From: BRH-c25 sp964447145
GTDB lineage: Bacteria; Bacillota; Clostridia; Lutisporales; Lutisporaceae
Direction of reading: 5' to 3'
NCBI GenBank assembly: GCA_964447145.1
Contig: CAYURW010000095.1
Location: 1-10,071, forward strand
DNA: 10,071 nt
The notes under the pieces were generated by a model. That model worked only from the letters and a program-made list of their open reading frames with translations. It ran no database searches and was not told the origin of the DNA. Of the stretch, positions 1 through 6,294 are shown in pieces. Position numbers and translations under genes: made by a program. The first letter of the stretch is position 1. The number at the start of each line of letters is the position of its first letter.

Positions 1-656
1 TACCCAAGGATCCCAAATATTGCCCCAATAACCACTGCAGCTGCTTCATAACTCCGGGAGGCTCTGATGCCTCCGCCCCTTATTGGACGGGAAGGAACAC
101 CTTTTGGTACCATGAAGAAATCATATGCAATATTGCCTGTCATGCTCCCTTCCATAATATATCCTATATGTCTGTTTATGAGTATAAGAATAGTGCCGGC
201 CAAAAACAGCACCAACCTTATGGCTCTTCCTGTGCTGTATAACGTCCCCCCGTTTTTGTTAACAAATTCTAGTATCCCATGAACTAAGGCAAATGTCAGG
301 AAAAAAAGGCCATAAACCCTCGTATTCATGCTGCAGAATGTCCCAATAGAAAGCTTGATTCCCCTTAATAACCCGCTTCCCTCGAATATTTGCTTTTCCT
401 CGCTAAAAAATTTGGATTGTATGTGCAATATAATCTTTAGGGGCAAAATAAGGATCTTGAAAGTAAGACTGCTTTTCCACAAGGCCTCAATATTCCACTC
501 CCTGTCAAAAAAGCCCAGTATAAAGCTGCTCCCTGCAGACCTTCCGAAGCCTTGCCTTATCTTCTCCAATATGAGACAAATTCTGCTGTGCTTATAATAT
601 ACGGTAACCTTTTTATATATATTTTGAACCATGGTCAAAATAATGCTGTTCCTCAT
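1..656 (-). CDS. Multi-span membrane protein, 5' part only (O-antigen ligase-like)
   Basis: The N-terminal 218 residues of a protein that continues past the left edge. The reading frame is open from the ATG at 656 to base 1. The first ~110 residues are basic and mostly soluble (motif FFDREWNIEALWKSSL at about 49-64). Hydrophobic segments follow at about 114-131, 145-160 and 203-218, separated by short charged loops. From memory, clostridial O-antigen-ligase/polymerase family proteins share this plan: a long N-terminal part with an aromatic-rich FF..W...W..SL stretch, then many membrane spans. The active part of that family lies in later loops that are outside the window, so the assignment is tentative. 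The start at 656 has a GGGGGAAG ribosome site about 8-10 bases upstream. An in-frame ATG at 689 lacks one. A sigma-A promoter lies just upstream, so the gene is probably transcribed on its own. Confidence 0.5.
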   Translation of the reverse strand, partial: MRNSIILTMVQNIYKKVTVYYKHSRICLILEKIRQGFGRSAGSSFILGFFDREWNIEALWKSSLTFKILILPLKIILHIQSKFFSEEKQIFEGSGLLRGIKLSIGTFCSMNTRVYGLFFLTFALVHGILEFVNKNGGTLYSTGRAIRLVLFLAGTILILINRHIGYIMEGSMTGNIAYDFFMVPKGVPSRPIRGGGIRASRSYEAAAVVIGAIFGILG

Positions 657-713
657 TTTTTCACTTCCCCCGCATTTTAGGACAGGCATTAAATAGTAAT
701 ACAATTTCATCTT

Positions 714-743
714 ATTATATTATTATTGCCCTGTAAATGTAAA
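714..743 (-). promoter_or_regulatory. Sigma-A promoter of the left-edge membrane protein
   Basis: On the minus strand, TTTACA (743-738, five of six consensus bases) is followed after 18 bases by a perfect TATAAT (719-714). Transcription would begin near 707, giving a leader of about 50 bases before the ATG at 656. It lies just downstream of the terminator of the preceding gene, as expected for a separate transcription unit. Confidence 0.6.
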
Positions 744-780
744 GTATGACAACCTGATCTTAAGATACCAAATTATGATA

Positions 781-816
781 AAAGCCTTGCATAAGCTCCC
801 GCCGGTGCAAGGCTTT
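781..816 (-). terminator. Rho-independent terminator of the exported coiled-coil protein gene
   Basis: A perfect 11-bp inverted repeat, AAAGCCTTGCA (781-791) and TGCAAGGCTTT (806-816), has a 14-base loop. On the minus strand the stem ends in TTTT followed by ATCATAATTT, a short U-rich tail. It begins about 28 bases after the stop codon at 845. No plus-strand gene ends here, so the minus-strand reading is preferred. Confidence 0.7.
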
Positions 817-844
817 ATTATTTGCATTTAACCTGAGGCCTGCA

Positions 845-1426
845 TTATTTCAATGTATATGTACCCTTGATTATGAGAAAAGACTTGTCTGCAAGGGCCT
901 TCATACCTCTGCCGTCCCCCCTTGAGGCAATAAGCATGTGATTGTTTATTATTGCTTCATTATCCTTCAGATCCTTAGCCGAAGTTATATCCGAAAGACC
1001 TCCGTTGGCCCCGTAAATAGCTGAAAATTTCCCGGATCTGGGTATTATTTCAGCCCCTTCTCCTGCAATAAGTATCTGGTTCTTTTGCATTTCCAGAACT
1101 TCGAACCTTCCGGAGGCAACTGCCGAAATATTATTAATGCTTTCCGTCAGTTTCGCTATCTCCTTATCCTTCAGCTCCAGTGCAGCCTTGAGTTTGGCTA
1201 TTTCCTGATTCTGGAGGGTGCTGTTCTCGCCGGCCTTAGTATTCAGGCTGTCTATATAATACTTGATCTGCTCCAGCTTATGCTCCACATAGCTCTGAGT
1301 TACGATGGGATCCTGTTCGGAGCCGGGAGCCGCCCCGTCGGCAAAACCTGCCGCAGCTGCGGAAAGCACAAAAACAACTATGATTAGGATTAAAATACCC
1401 GTTTTGCGGCCTTTGCTATTTATCAT
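845..1426 (-). CDS. Exported coiled-coil protein with conserved clostridial C-terminal tail, function unknown
   Basis: A 193-residue secreted or membrane-tethered protein. A basic start (KGRK) is followed by a hydrophobic run at 11-27, with a likely signal peptidase site after AAAAGFA (29). Residues 44-103 form a charged heptad-like helix, probably a coiled coil. The last ~85 residues are a separate, glycine-rich, beta-like domain: EGAEIIPRSGKFSAI at about 123-137, GGLSDIT at 142-148, NNHMLIASRGDGRG at 161-174, and an end in KGTYTLK. From memory, the pattern 'D-P-(L/I)-V-T-x-S-Y-V' after the signal peptide plus a 'GGL-D-T...DL...NH-LI..R-DGRG' tail recurs in short Clostridia and Peptococcaceae proteins of unknown role. 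No enzyme motif is visible. The ATG at 1426 has GAGGAG seven bases upstream. It is a single-gene unit with its own terminator. Confidence 0.75.
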   Translation of the reverse strand: MINSKGRKTGILILIIVVFVLSAAAAGFADGAAPGSEQDPIVTQSYVEHKLEQIKYYIDSLNTKAGENSTLQNQEIAKLKAALELKDKEIAKLTESINNISAVASGRFEVLEMQKNQILIAGEGAEIIPRSGKFSAIYGANGGLSDITSAKDLKDNEAIINNHMLIASRGDGRGMKALADKSFLIIKGTYTLK

Positions 1427-1451
1427 CTCCGTTCTCCTCGTACAATGGTAT

Positions 1452-1543
1452 TTGCAAGGAAATTTTTTAGTTACATTTTATGATAATAGCCTTGCAATCT
1501 ATTATCCTTTTTAATTTCTCTTTGCTATCCAATAACGTTGCAA
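1452..1543. repeat. Three copies of the palindrome TTGCAA in the leader of the exported protein gene
   Basis: The six-base palindrome occurs at 1452-1457, 1492-1497 and 1538-1543, spaced 40 and 46 bases apart, upstream of the start at 1426. A weak promoter candidate lies further upstream: TTTGCG (1584-1579), 17 bases, TACAAT (1561-1556), minus strand. If that promoter is used, the copies would lie in the 5' leader. They could be protein-binding sites, or chance. Confidence 0.25.
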
Positions 1544-1625
1544 GCATCTTCTATAATTGTATATATTTCGCCAAATACCGCAAAACTCCTGTATGTGTTA
1601 CAAATTTGTAATCAAATATATATAA

Positions 1626-1650
1626 AGCCGGGGCGCAGTGCACTCCGGCT
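1626..1650 (-). terminator. Terminator of the DUF853 ATPase gene
   Basis: The 6-bp GC-rich stem AGCCGG (1626-1631) pairs with CCGGCT (1645-1650) around a 13-base loop. On the minus strand it is followed by TTATATATTTG, an AU-rich tail. It lies 19 bases past the stop codon at 1669. The stem is short but well placed. Confidence 0.6.
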
Positions 1651-1668
1651 ATTATTACAGCAGTTATC

Positions 1669-3270
1669 CTATTTTTTCAGAGAACCGAGTATTCCTCTTA
1701 TCAGCGACCTGCCCACTTCCCTACCTATGGTGCCAACAACGTTATCGGCAGCCCTTTCCACCAGTGTCTTCTTTTTGTAGCCGCTACCGGTCACCTTTTT
1801 TGCGCTCCGCTCCCTTTCCTTTTCTTCCTTTTCCCACTGCTTCTGTCTCTCTTTTTCTTCTCTCTCCCATTCCCTTTGCCTTTCTTTTTCTTCCCTGTCC
1901 AGCTGCTTCTGTCTCTCTTTTTCTTCCTTCTCCTGCTGTTTTTGCTTTTCCAGCTGTTCCTGGTCTTCCTTTCTTGAAGCTTCGTCCTGTACAGCTTTTG
2001 CCTTCAGCATCTCATATGCCGATTCCCTGTCAACCTCAATATCGTATTTGCCGCTCATTGCTGAAGTGTTCACTACCCGGAGGCGGGTAAAATCATCAAT
2101 GGTCCCGAATTTGCTTTGGGGCGGAAGAATAAATGCCCTTTCCACAATTCCGGGGATCCCGCCGGACTCAAGGCATGATACGAGTGCCTCCCCTGTGCCC
2201 AGCTCCATTATTGCACCTTCGGTATCAAAGGCAGGATTTGCCCTGAAGGTCTGGGCGGCTGCCTTGACTGTTTTTTGTTCAGCCGGAGTATAGGCACGAA
2301 GAGCATGCTGTATCCTGTTCCCCAATTGTCCCAATACTTCCTGGGGCAGATCCATGGGGTTCTGTGTAATAAAATATACCCCAACCCCTTTGGAACGTAT
2401 CAGCCTGACTACCTGTTCAATTTTTTGTAGCAGAGCCCTCGGTGTATCCTTAAATAAAAGGTGAGCCTCGTCAAAGAAGAATACCAGCTTTGGCCTGCTT
2501 ACATCCCCCATTTCGGGAAGAGTTTCAAAAAGCTCCGACAACATCCAGAGCAAAAATGTGGAGTACAAAGCAGGACTGTGGAAAAGCTCTACACAGTGCA
2601 GTATATTGATATAACCCCGTCCATCCTCGGCATTCCTCATCCAGTCATATATTTCCAAAGCAGGTTCTCCAAAGAACTTTGCCCCTCCTTGATCTTCAAG
2701 GATCATAAGGCTCCGTTGGATTGCTCCAATACTTTGGGGGGTGACGTTCCCGTATTTTAGGGTGTATTCCTTTGCATTCTCACCTACATATCTCAGCATT
2801 GCGCTTAAGTCCTTCATATCCAGAAGAAGCATGCCCTTTTCATCGGCGACCCGGAATACAATATTCAATACTCCTGATTGAGTATCATTAAGCCCTAGAA
2901 GCCTCGACAGGAGCAAGGCCCCCATTTCCGAAACAGTAGTCCGCACGGGATGCCCGCTTTTTCCGAACACGTCCCAGAAACACACTGGATAAGCCTTATA
3001 GTCAAAATCTGTGATCCCTAGATAGGCAAGCCTTTCCGCCAGTTTCGGGTTTTCCGCTCCTGACTCTGCAAGCCCTGCCAGATCGCCCTTTATATCGGTT
3101 AAAAAAACCGGGACCCCTAAATCGCTGAAGGATTCAGCCAGCACCTTAAGGCTTATGGTCTTTCCAGTGCCTGTTGCTCCCGCAATAAGCCCATGACGGT
3201 TTGCCATTGAAGGAAGCAGATATACGGGCTTGTCGCCCTTGGCGATCCATATCTTATTATCAGAGTACAT
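1669..3270 (-). CDS. HerA/FtsK-like P-loop ATPase, DUF853 (YjgR) family, with C-terminal coiled coil
   Basis: A 533-residue cytoplasmic ATPase. Numbered from the ATG at 3270, it has Walker A GATGTGKT (31-38), a motif FLTDIKGDLAGL (about 56-67) typical of the family, Walker B LVFFFDEAH (262-270), a polar motif ITQNP (301-305) and GNRIQHALRAYTP (317-329), whose arginine could act across subunits. Residues 430-489 are a highly charged helix with 11-residue repeats. The tail (502-533, with VGTIGREVGRSLIRGILGS) matches the family's usual C-terminus. Family members are hexameric HerA-type NTPases. The biological role of YjgR is not established, and no NurA-type nuclease partner is nearby. I prefer the ATG at 3270 because AGGGGGT lies seven bases upstream. 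A longer version starting at 3303 also has a fair ribosome site (AGAAGGA), but it would sit at the very 5' end of the predicted transcript. Confidence 0.9.
   Translation of the reverse strand: MYSDNKIWIAKGDKPVYLLPSMANRHGLIAGATGTGKTISLKVLAESFSDLGVPVFLTDIKGDLAGLAESGAENPKLAERLAYLGITDFDYKAYPVCFWDVFGKSGHPVRTTVSEMGALLLSRLLGLNDTQSGVLNIVFRVADEKGMLLLDMKDLSAMLRYVGENAKEYTLKYGNVTPQSIGAIQRSLMILEDQGGAKFFGEPALEIYDWMRNAEDGRGYINILHCVELFHSPALYSTFLLWMLSELFETLPEMGDVSRPKLVFFFDEAHLLFKDTPRALLQKIEQVVRLIRSKGVGVYFITQNPMDLPQEVLGQLGNRIQHALRAYTPAEQKTVKAAAQTFRANPAFDTEGAIMELGTGEALVSCLESGGIPGIVERAFILPPQSKFGTIDDFTRLRVVNTSAMSGKYDIEVDRESAYEMLKAKAVQDEASRKEDQEQLEKQKQQEKEEKERQKQLDREEKERQREWEREEKERQKQWEKEEKERERSAKKVTGSGYKKKTLVERAADNVVGTIGREVGRSLIRGILGSLKK
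1804..1923 (-). repeat. 33-bp in-frame repeats encoding hendecads in the DUF853 ATPase
   Basis: Three full copies and one partial copy of an 11-residue unit of the form EKERQKQxxxE occupy residues 450-489. At the DNA level this is a purine-rich tract of 33-bp units on the minus strand. An 11-residue period fits a right-handed or hendecad coiled coil. Near-identical tandem units are prone to copy-number change between strains. Confidence 0.75.
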
Positions 3271-3277
3271 AATAATT

Positions 3278-3284
3278 ACCCCCT
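3278..3284 (-). promoter_or_regulatory. Ribosome binding site that fixes the DUF853 ATPase start
   Basis: AGGGGGT (minus strand) stands seven bases before the ATG at 3270. This spacing and strength favour MYSDNKIW as the N-terminus over the version 11 residues longer. Confidence 0.6.
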
Positions 3285-3321
3285 GTATCGTATTTTCAAC
3301 CATAACAAAATTCCTTCTGAC

Positions 3322-3352
3322 ATTATACTAACAAAAGGTGTACTAATTGTAA
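3322..3352 (-). promoter_or_regulatory. Probable sigma-A promoter of the DUF853 ATPase gene
   Basis: On the minus strand a perfect TATAAT (3327-3322) is preceded by TTACAA (3352-3347) at a long 19-base spacing. Transcription would start near 3315, only about 12 bases before the upstream candidate start codon (3303) but about 45 before the ATG at 3270. The -10 element is convincing and the -35 is weak. Confidence 0.45.
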
Positions 3353-3479
3353 ATATGGTTTCTCGGCACCTGTTCATTGCTTTACTATGGGGGGTTTGCT
3401 GATAAAATAGTATATGTTAAGTAAAAGGCAGCAGTAAATCTAAATTCACTATATCTATTGGGGAAAAGGGGGAGATACT

Positions 3480-3824
3480 ATGAATTTCAAAGATTTTTTA
3501 GCAAACCTTCAATCAGTAAGAGATTATGACGAAAAACCCTTAAAAAGCCTTATAGTTGCAGATATCAAAATTTTTCTGGATAAGATCAATGCCGAGTCAG
3601 CTGCTGGATTGATATTAGAGAGGTGTCTCACGACATAAAGGTCAGGCTATCGGGAAACAGCCAATTAAAGCTTAATTATCTACTAGCTTTTGGAATAGCC
3701 GATGAAAAATCCGTCAGAAACAGAGGGCAGCGGGGAAAAAGCGCCGGCTATGAGGAGCTTGAGAGCAGAGCCCGATAATCCAAGGAATTATATCGATGCA
3801 GGCATAATTCGGAAGGATAGATAA
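3480..3824 (+). pseudogene. Frameshifted, truncated tyrosine recombinase (XerC/XerD-like) relic
   Basis: The ATG at 3480 has a strong GGGGGAG ribosome site and opens a 52-codon frame (stop 3636-3638). Its first 40 residues, MNFKDFLANLQSVRDYDEKP onward to LKSL...DIKIFLDKIN, have the look of the SAM-like N-terminal domain of phage-type integrases. From about 3599 the similarity moves to another frame, which is open to the stop at 3776: WIDIREVSHDIKVRLSGNS, then NYLLAFGIADE. That resembles the helix linking to the 'NSAxARxRKxxSLKxFFxYL' region, with bases missing. In the first frame again (3702-3824), KNPSE, GEKAPA and DNPRNY resemble the 'NPAEELESPK..KRxPVYLxLEES' linker. The catalytic R...HxxR...Y domain is not visible. 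At least two frameshifts and internal deletions are needed. Family assignment is by eye only. The alternative is a 52-residue small protein of unknown role. Confidence 0.5.
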
Positions 3825-3935
3825 GCTGGGATATGGTATAGCGGCGCATATTGAACTATAGATAGGGATCTGTATATTGGGCATTTTTGGTTTTTAAAGG
3901 CCGGGATGTGATTTATCCCGGCCTTTATGCATTCT
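3825..3935. other. Gap between recombinase relic and ndoA terminator region
   Basis: Apart from the hairpin at 3896-3926, I see no gene, RNA motif or promoter here. The stretch may contain unrecognisable remains of the recombinase relic's 3' part. Confidence 0.4.
3896..3926 (-). terminator. Hairpin terminator after ndoA (possibly bidirectional)
   Basis: A perfect 12-bp stem, AAAGGCCGGGAT (3896-3907) and ATCCCGGCCTTT (3915-3926), has a 7-base loop and starts 9 bases after the stop codon of ndoA. The tail is only UUU in the minus direction (then A-rich) and UUUAU in the plus direction. Function therefore relies on the very stable stem, and it may end transcripts from both sides. Confidence 0.7.
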
Positions 3936-4298
3936 CTATGTACCTGATGTATACTCAACCAATCCGAAGCTTATTTGCAAAGCGACATCCACTTTATCCA
4001 TAAGCTCGTCGGACAGATGCCCTATTTTTTCCTTAAGTCTTTTTTTGTCGATTGTCCTTATCTGTTCCAAAAGTATGACAGAGTCCTTTGTTATCCCGTA
4101 GCCTTCCGCTACAAGCTCCACATGGGTGGGAAGCTTTGCCTTGTTTATCTGAGAGGTAATTGCCGCTACAATAACTGTGGGACTGTATTTGTTTCCTATA
4201 TCATTTTGTATGACCAATACAGGTCTGACTCCACCCTGCTCGGATCCCCTTACCGGGCTCAAATCCCCATAAAAAATATCCCCTCTTTTTAAAACCAC
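3936..4298 (-). CDS. ndoA: MazF/PemK-family mRNA interferase toxin NdoA (EndoA)
   Basis: A sequence-specific endoribonuclease toxin. The Bacillus subtilis orthologue cleaves single-stranded RNA at UACAU. Near-identity to that protein is visible along the whole length: GSEQGGVRPVLVIQND, IVAAITSQI, KAKLPTHVE, DSVILLEQIRTIDK and DKVDVALQIS. Starting at the GTG at 4298 gives 120 residues (MVLKRGD, matching MIVKRGD) and puts the catalytic Arg at 25 and Thr at 48, exactly as in B. subtilis. A GGAG ribosome site lies ten bases upstream of this start. The GTG at 4307 would be only one base from it and is unlikely. The gene follows the antitoxin stop codon by one base, so the two are translationally coupled. 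Expected to be inhibited by direct binding of the upstream gene product. All key residues are present, so it should be active. Confidence 0.95.
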   Translation of the reverse strand: MVLKRGDIFYGDLSPVRGSEQGGVRPVLVIQNDIGNKYSPTVIVAAITSQINKAKLPTHVELVAEGYGITKDSVILLEQIRTIDKKRLKEKIGHLSDELMDKVDVALQISFGLVEYTSGT

Positions 4299-4299
4299 A

Positions 4300-4575
4300 C
4301 TATTCACACTCCGAAAGCCTTGTTTCGTACCCTGTTATTGTTTCATCATCTGCCGTCAATCCTATTTCAGCCAATGTTATATTTATTTCAGACATCTCCA
4401 GATATCCGTTTTTCATTTTTTCTATGACAGCAGTTTTCTTTATTTCACCCATATAGAAGCGCATTGCGTTCCTTATGAATTCACTCCTATTGACACATTC
4501 ATTACATACCATATCATCGATTTCTTTCAAAAGTGTATCAGGCATACAAACAGCAATTTTTTTCCAATCTGCCAC
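4300..4575 (-). CDS. ndoAI: NdoAI/MazE-like antitoxin, ribbon-helix-helix
   Basis: A 91-residue antitoxin paired with NdoA. The N-terminal ribbon-helix-helix fold can be read as a strand at 5-11 (KKIAVCM), helix A at about 13-25 and helix B at about 30-43 (RSEFIRNAMRFYM). This part dimerises and binds DNA, so it is likely to repress its own operon. The C-terminal half (from about 52) contains MKNGYLEMSEINITLAE, matching the toxin-binding stretch MRRGYMEMAKINLNIA of the Bacillus subtilis antitoxin, followed by an acidic tail that would cover the RNA-binding groove of NdoA. The start is GTG, set by AGGAGGT six bases upstream (4588-4582). In many Bacillota the pair follows alr (alanine racemase). 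Here no alr is present, and the gene upstream is a sugar kinase ending nearly 200 bases away. Confidence 0.93.
   Translation of the reverse strand: MADWKKIAVCMPDTLLKEIDDMVCNECVNRSEFIRNAMRFYMGEIKKTAVIEKMKNGYLEMSEINITLAEIGLTADDETITGYETRLSECE
4309..4312 (-). promoter_or_regulatory. Ribosome binding site that fixes the ndoA start
   Basis: GGAG on the minus strand lies inside the 3' end of the antitoxin gene, one base from the GTG at 4307 but ten bases from the GTG at 4298. The second spacing is workable and agrees with the B. subtilis N-terminus. Confidence 0.5.
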
Positions 4576-4634
4576 AGTAGCACCTCCTAAGTTCTTTGGG
4601 ATCCTGTCAATAATATGTATGAGCAGAGTATGCT

Positions 4635-4657
4635 ATATTATGTATAACAGATAATAT
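4635..4657. promoter_or_regulatory. AT-rich dyad upstream of ndoAI, possible operator
   Basis: ATATTAT (4635-4641) and ATAATAT (4651-4657) form a perfect 7-bp inverted repeat around nine bases, 60-82 bases upstream of the antitoxin start. A minus-strand TATAAT lies slightly further upstream (4685-4680) without a good -35. The dyad could be a binding site for the ribbon-helix-helix antitoxin. The surrounding gap (4576-4772) is very AT-rich, so chance is a real alternative. I see no convincing terminator for the kinase gene in this gap. Confidence 0.25.
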
Positions 4658-4772
4658 TAATGCACATTTATACCATATGATTATACTAACCTCATATACA
4701 GTATTATATACCAATGCCCGCATTATGCCTATGTGCAATATATGGCAGCGGTCATCAATTTATTTTCGATTT

Positions 4773-6281
4773 TCAGCAGAAACAATCCTTAACTTGTCTG
4801 TACAGATTTTTATAGCGCAAAAATCCATCTTCGTATAATGCGGACAACTGCTTATTGGGCTCTATCAATCTGCCCCGCTGCGCCATTTTTTTCCCGAACT
4901 CCCTTGTAATTCCCTGGAGCCCCGCACCATATGCCGCCGTCATAGCACCGCCGAATGTTTCGGTTTCCTTGATAGGCAACAGCAATAAAGGCACTTGCAA
5001 TACATCTGCAAATATCTGACACCATATTGCGCTGTTGGTCAGTCCGCCGCTTATCGGAATCATATCTTCCGAAATCTCTATGACTTGCTTGAGTACTCCA
5101 TAGCAATCCCGTATTGAATAAGCGACACCCTCAAAAAGCGAGCGCACAAAATGTCCGTATCCGCTGCCCAGTGAAATATTAAAAAATGCCCCCTTGGCGT
5201 TCTGATCCCATATAGGGCTTTTTTCTCCCGAAAGGTAAGGAAGATAAAGCATTCCTCCCGCCCCCGCAGGAGTTGCCGCAGCATAATCATCCATCACCTG
5301 ATATATGGATTTGCCACTTTTTTGCGCTTCAAATCCCGCTTTATCTCCAAATGTATCGCGAAACCATCTTAATGATACTCCGGCGCAATCGGTGGACTGT
5401 ATAAGCAGCCAGGTGGCAGGAAAAGAAGCATGGCTGGTAAGAACACGTCTGTCTCGCGGTGCTTTTTCACTCACTGCGCAGACCCGTCCGCTTGAACCCA
5501 GAATAATTGCGGCATCTCCGGGGTTTACTGCACCGGCGGCAGCGGCGGCAACCACTGTATCCATCCCGCCTGCAACCACAGGCGTCCCCGCACTGAGACC
5601 GGTTTGCCGGGCTGCCTCTTCAGTTACCGTGCCTACAACATCACAGCTGTCATAAATTTCAGGCAGAAGCCTTTCGGGGATTCCTGACAACTCCAGAATT
5701 TCCGGCGACCATTCTCCGGTGTCGGCATTATTGAGCAGCGTCAGGCCTATCCGCGGCCTATTAACAGAGAACTTTCCTGTAAGCTTATATATTATAAAAC
5801 CACTGGGATAAAGAAATTTCCAAGCTTTTTTTACTGTCTGAGGATGATTGTCCAATAACCAGCGGAGGGTTGGAAGCCCGAAGGAACCCTTGCCGAGACG
5901 GTTGGCACAGACAGAGAGAATCCGCTCCTCACCCACATGCTCTTGCAGCCAGGCAACCTGCATGTCTGCCCGTGTATCCCTGTGCCCTATTGCATTGCAT
6001 AAGGGTATTCCGCTGCGATCTACCAACAGCAGGGCATTGGTGCAACTTAGCCCGACGGCCGCAATATTTGAAGCATCTAACATTGAATTAGACAGGCACT
6101 TTTTAAGGTTGTTGAGGGTAACATCCCACCAGCGGATTGGGTTAAGTTCTGACCAACCCGGCTGGGGATGCACCATGGGATATTCCCCGTAACCCCAGGC
6201 CAGGCAATTGCCGGACAGGTCATAGACCGCCGCTTTTGCCCCGGTTGTACCTATATCAATACCCAAAACAAGATTTTTCAT
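4773..6281 (-). CDS. FGGY-family carbohydrate kinase, probably a ketose kinase
   Basis: ATP-dependent sugar kinase of 502 residues, the usual length for the family. The N-terminal domain has the phosphate loop GIDIGTTGAKAAVYD (7-21), PGWSELNPIRWW (41-52) and HRDTR (100-104), which stands for the family's WxDxR sugar-binding motif with His instead of Trp. The catalytic Asp is in GGMDTV (D241), GSSGRV (262-267) binds phosphate, and the C-terminal adenosine motif SGGLTNSAIWCQIFADVL is at 411-428. The family phosphorylates xylulose, ribulose, rhamnulose, fuculose, gluconate, glycerol and others, and the residues seen here do not decide between them. The neighbouring aldolase, transketolase and dehydrogenase suggest a ketopentose, ketotetrose or branched ketose. 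It is the last gene of the operon, 13 bases after the aldolase gene. The ATG at 6281 follows AGGCAGGT. Confidence 0.9.
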   Translation of the reverse strand: MKNLVLGIDIGTTGAKAAVYDLSGNCLAWGYGEYPMVHPQPGWSELNPIRWWDVTLNNLKKCLSNSMLDASNIAAVGLSCTNALLLVDRSGIPLCNAIGHRDTRADMQVAWLQEHVGEERILSVCANRLGKGSFGLPTLRWLLDNHPQTVKKAWKFLYPSGFIIYKLTGKFSVNRPRIGLTLLNNADTGEWSPEILELSGIPERLLPEIYDSCDVVGTVTEEAARQTGLSAGTPVVAGGMDTVVAAAAAGAVNPGDAAIILGSSGRVCAVSEKAPRDRRVLTSHASFPATWLLIQSTDCAGVSLRWFRDTFGDKAGFEAQKSGKSIYQVMDDYAAATPAGAGGMLYLPYLSGEKSPIWDQNAKGAFFNISLGSGYGHFVRSLFEGVAYSIRDCYGVLKQVIEISEDMIPISGGLTNSAIWCQIFADVLQVPLLLLPIKETETFGGAMTAAYGAGLQGITREFGKKMAQRGRLIEPNKQLSALYEDGFLRYKNLYRQVKDCFC

Positions 6282-6294
6282 CTGTACCTGCCTT

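Noticed and set aside
67..597. Two plus-strand reading frames at the left edge
   Set aside because: They are antisense to a minus-strand frame that is open from 656 to base 1 and has a ribosome site, promoter and membrane-protein character.
1638..2090. 150-codon plus-strand reading frame rich in Pro, Phe, Ser and Leu
   Set aside because: It is the antisense of the charged coiled-coil repeats in the DUF853 ATPase; its composition is explained by that.
3639..3895. Possible structured RNA or riboswitch (short stems such as GGCT...AGCC)
   Set aside because: No conserved riboswitch, RNase P, SRP, tmRNA or T-box core is recognisable, the stems are short, and pieces of the stretch read better as a decayed recombinase gene. 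A covariance-model search would settle it.
4605..4610. Perfect minus-strand TTGACA upstream of ndoAI
   Set aside because: At 17-18 bases downstream there is the ribosome binding site rather than a -10 hexamer, so it cannot serve as a normal promoter for this gene.
4852..5290. Two minus-strand reading frames (84 and 70 codons) inside the FGGY kinase gene
   Set aside because: They are alternative frames of the kinase, whose motifs are intact across this stretch; neither resembles a known protein.
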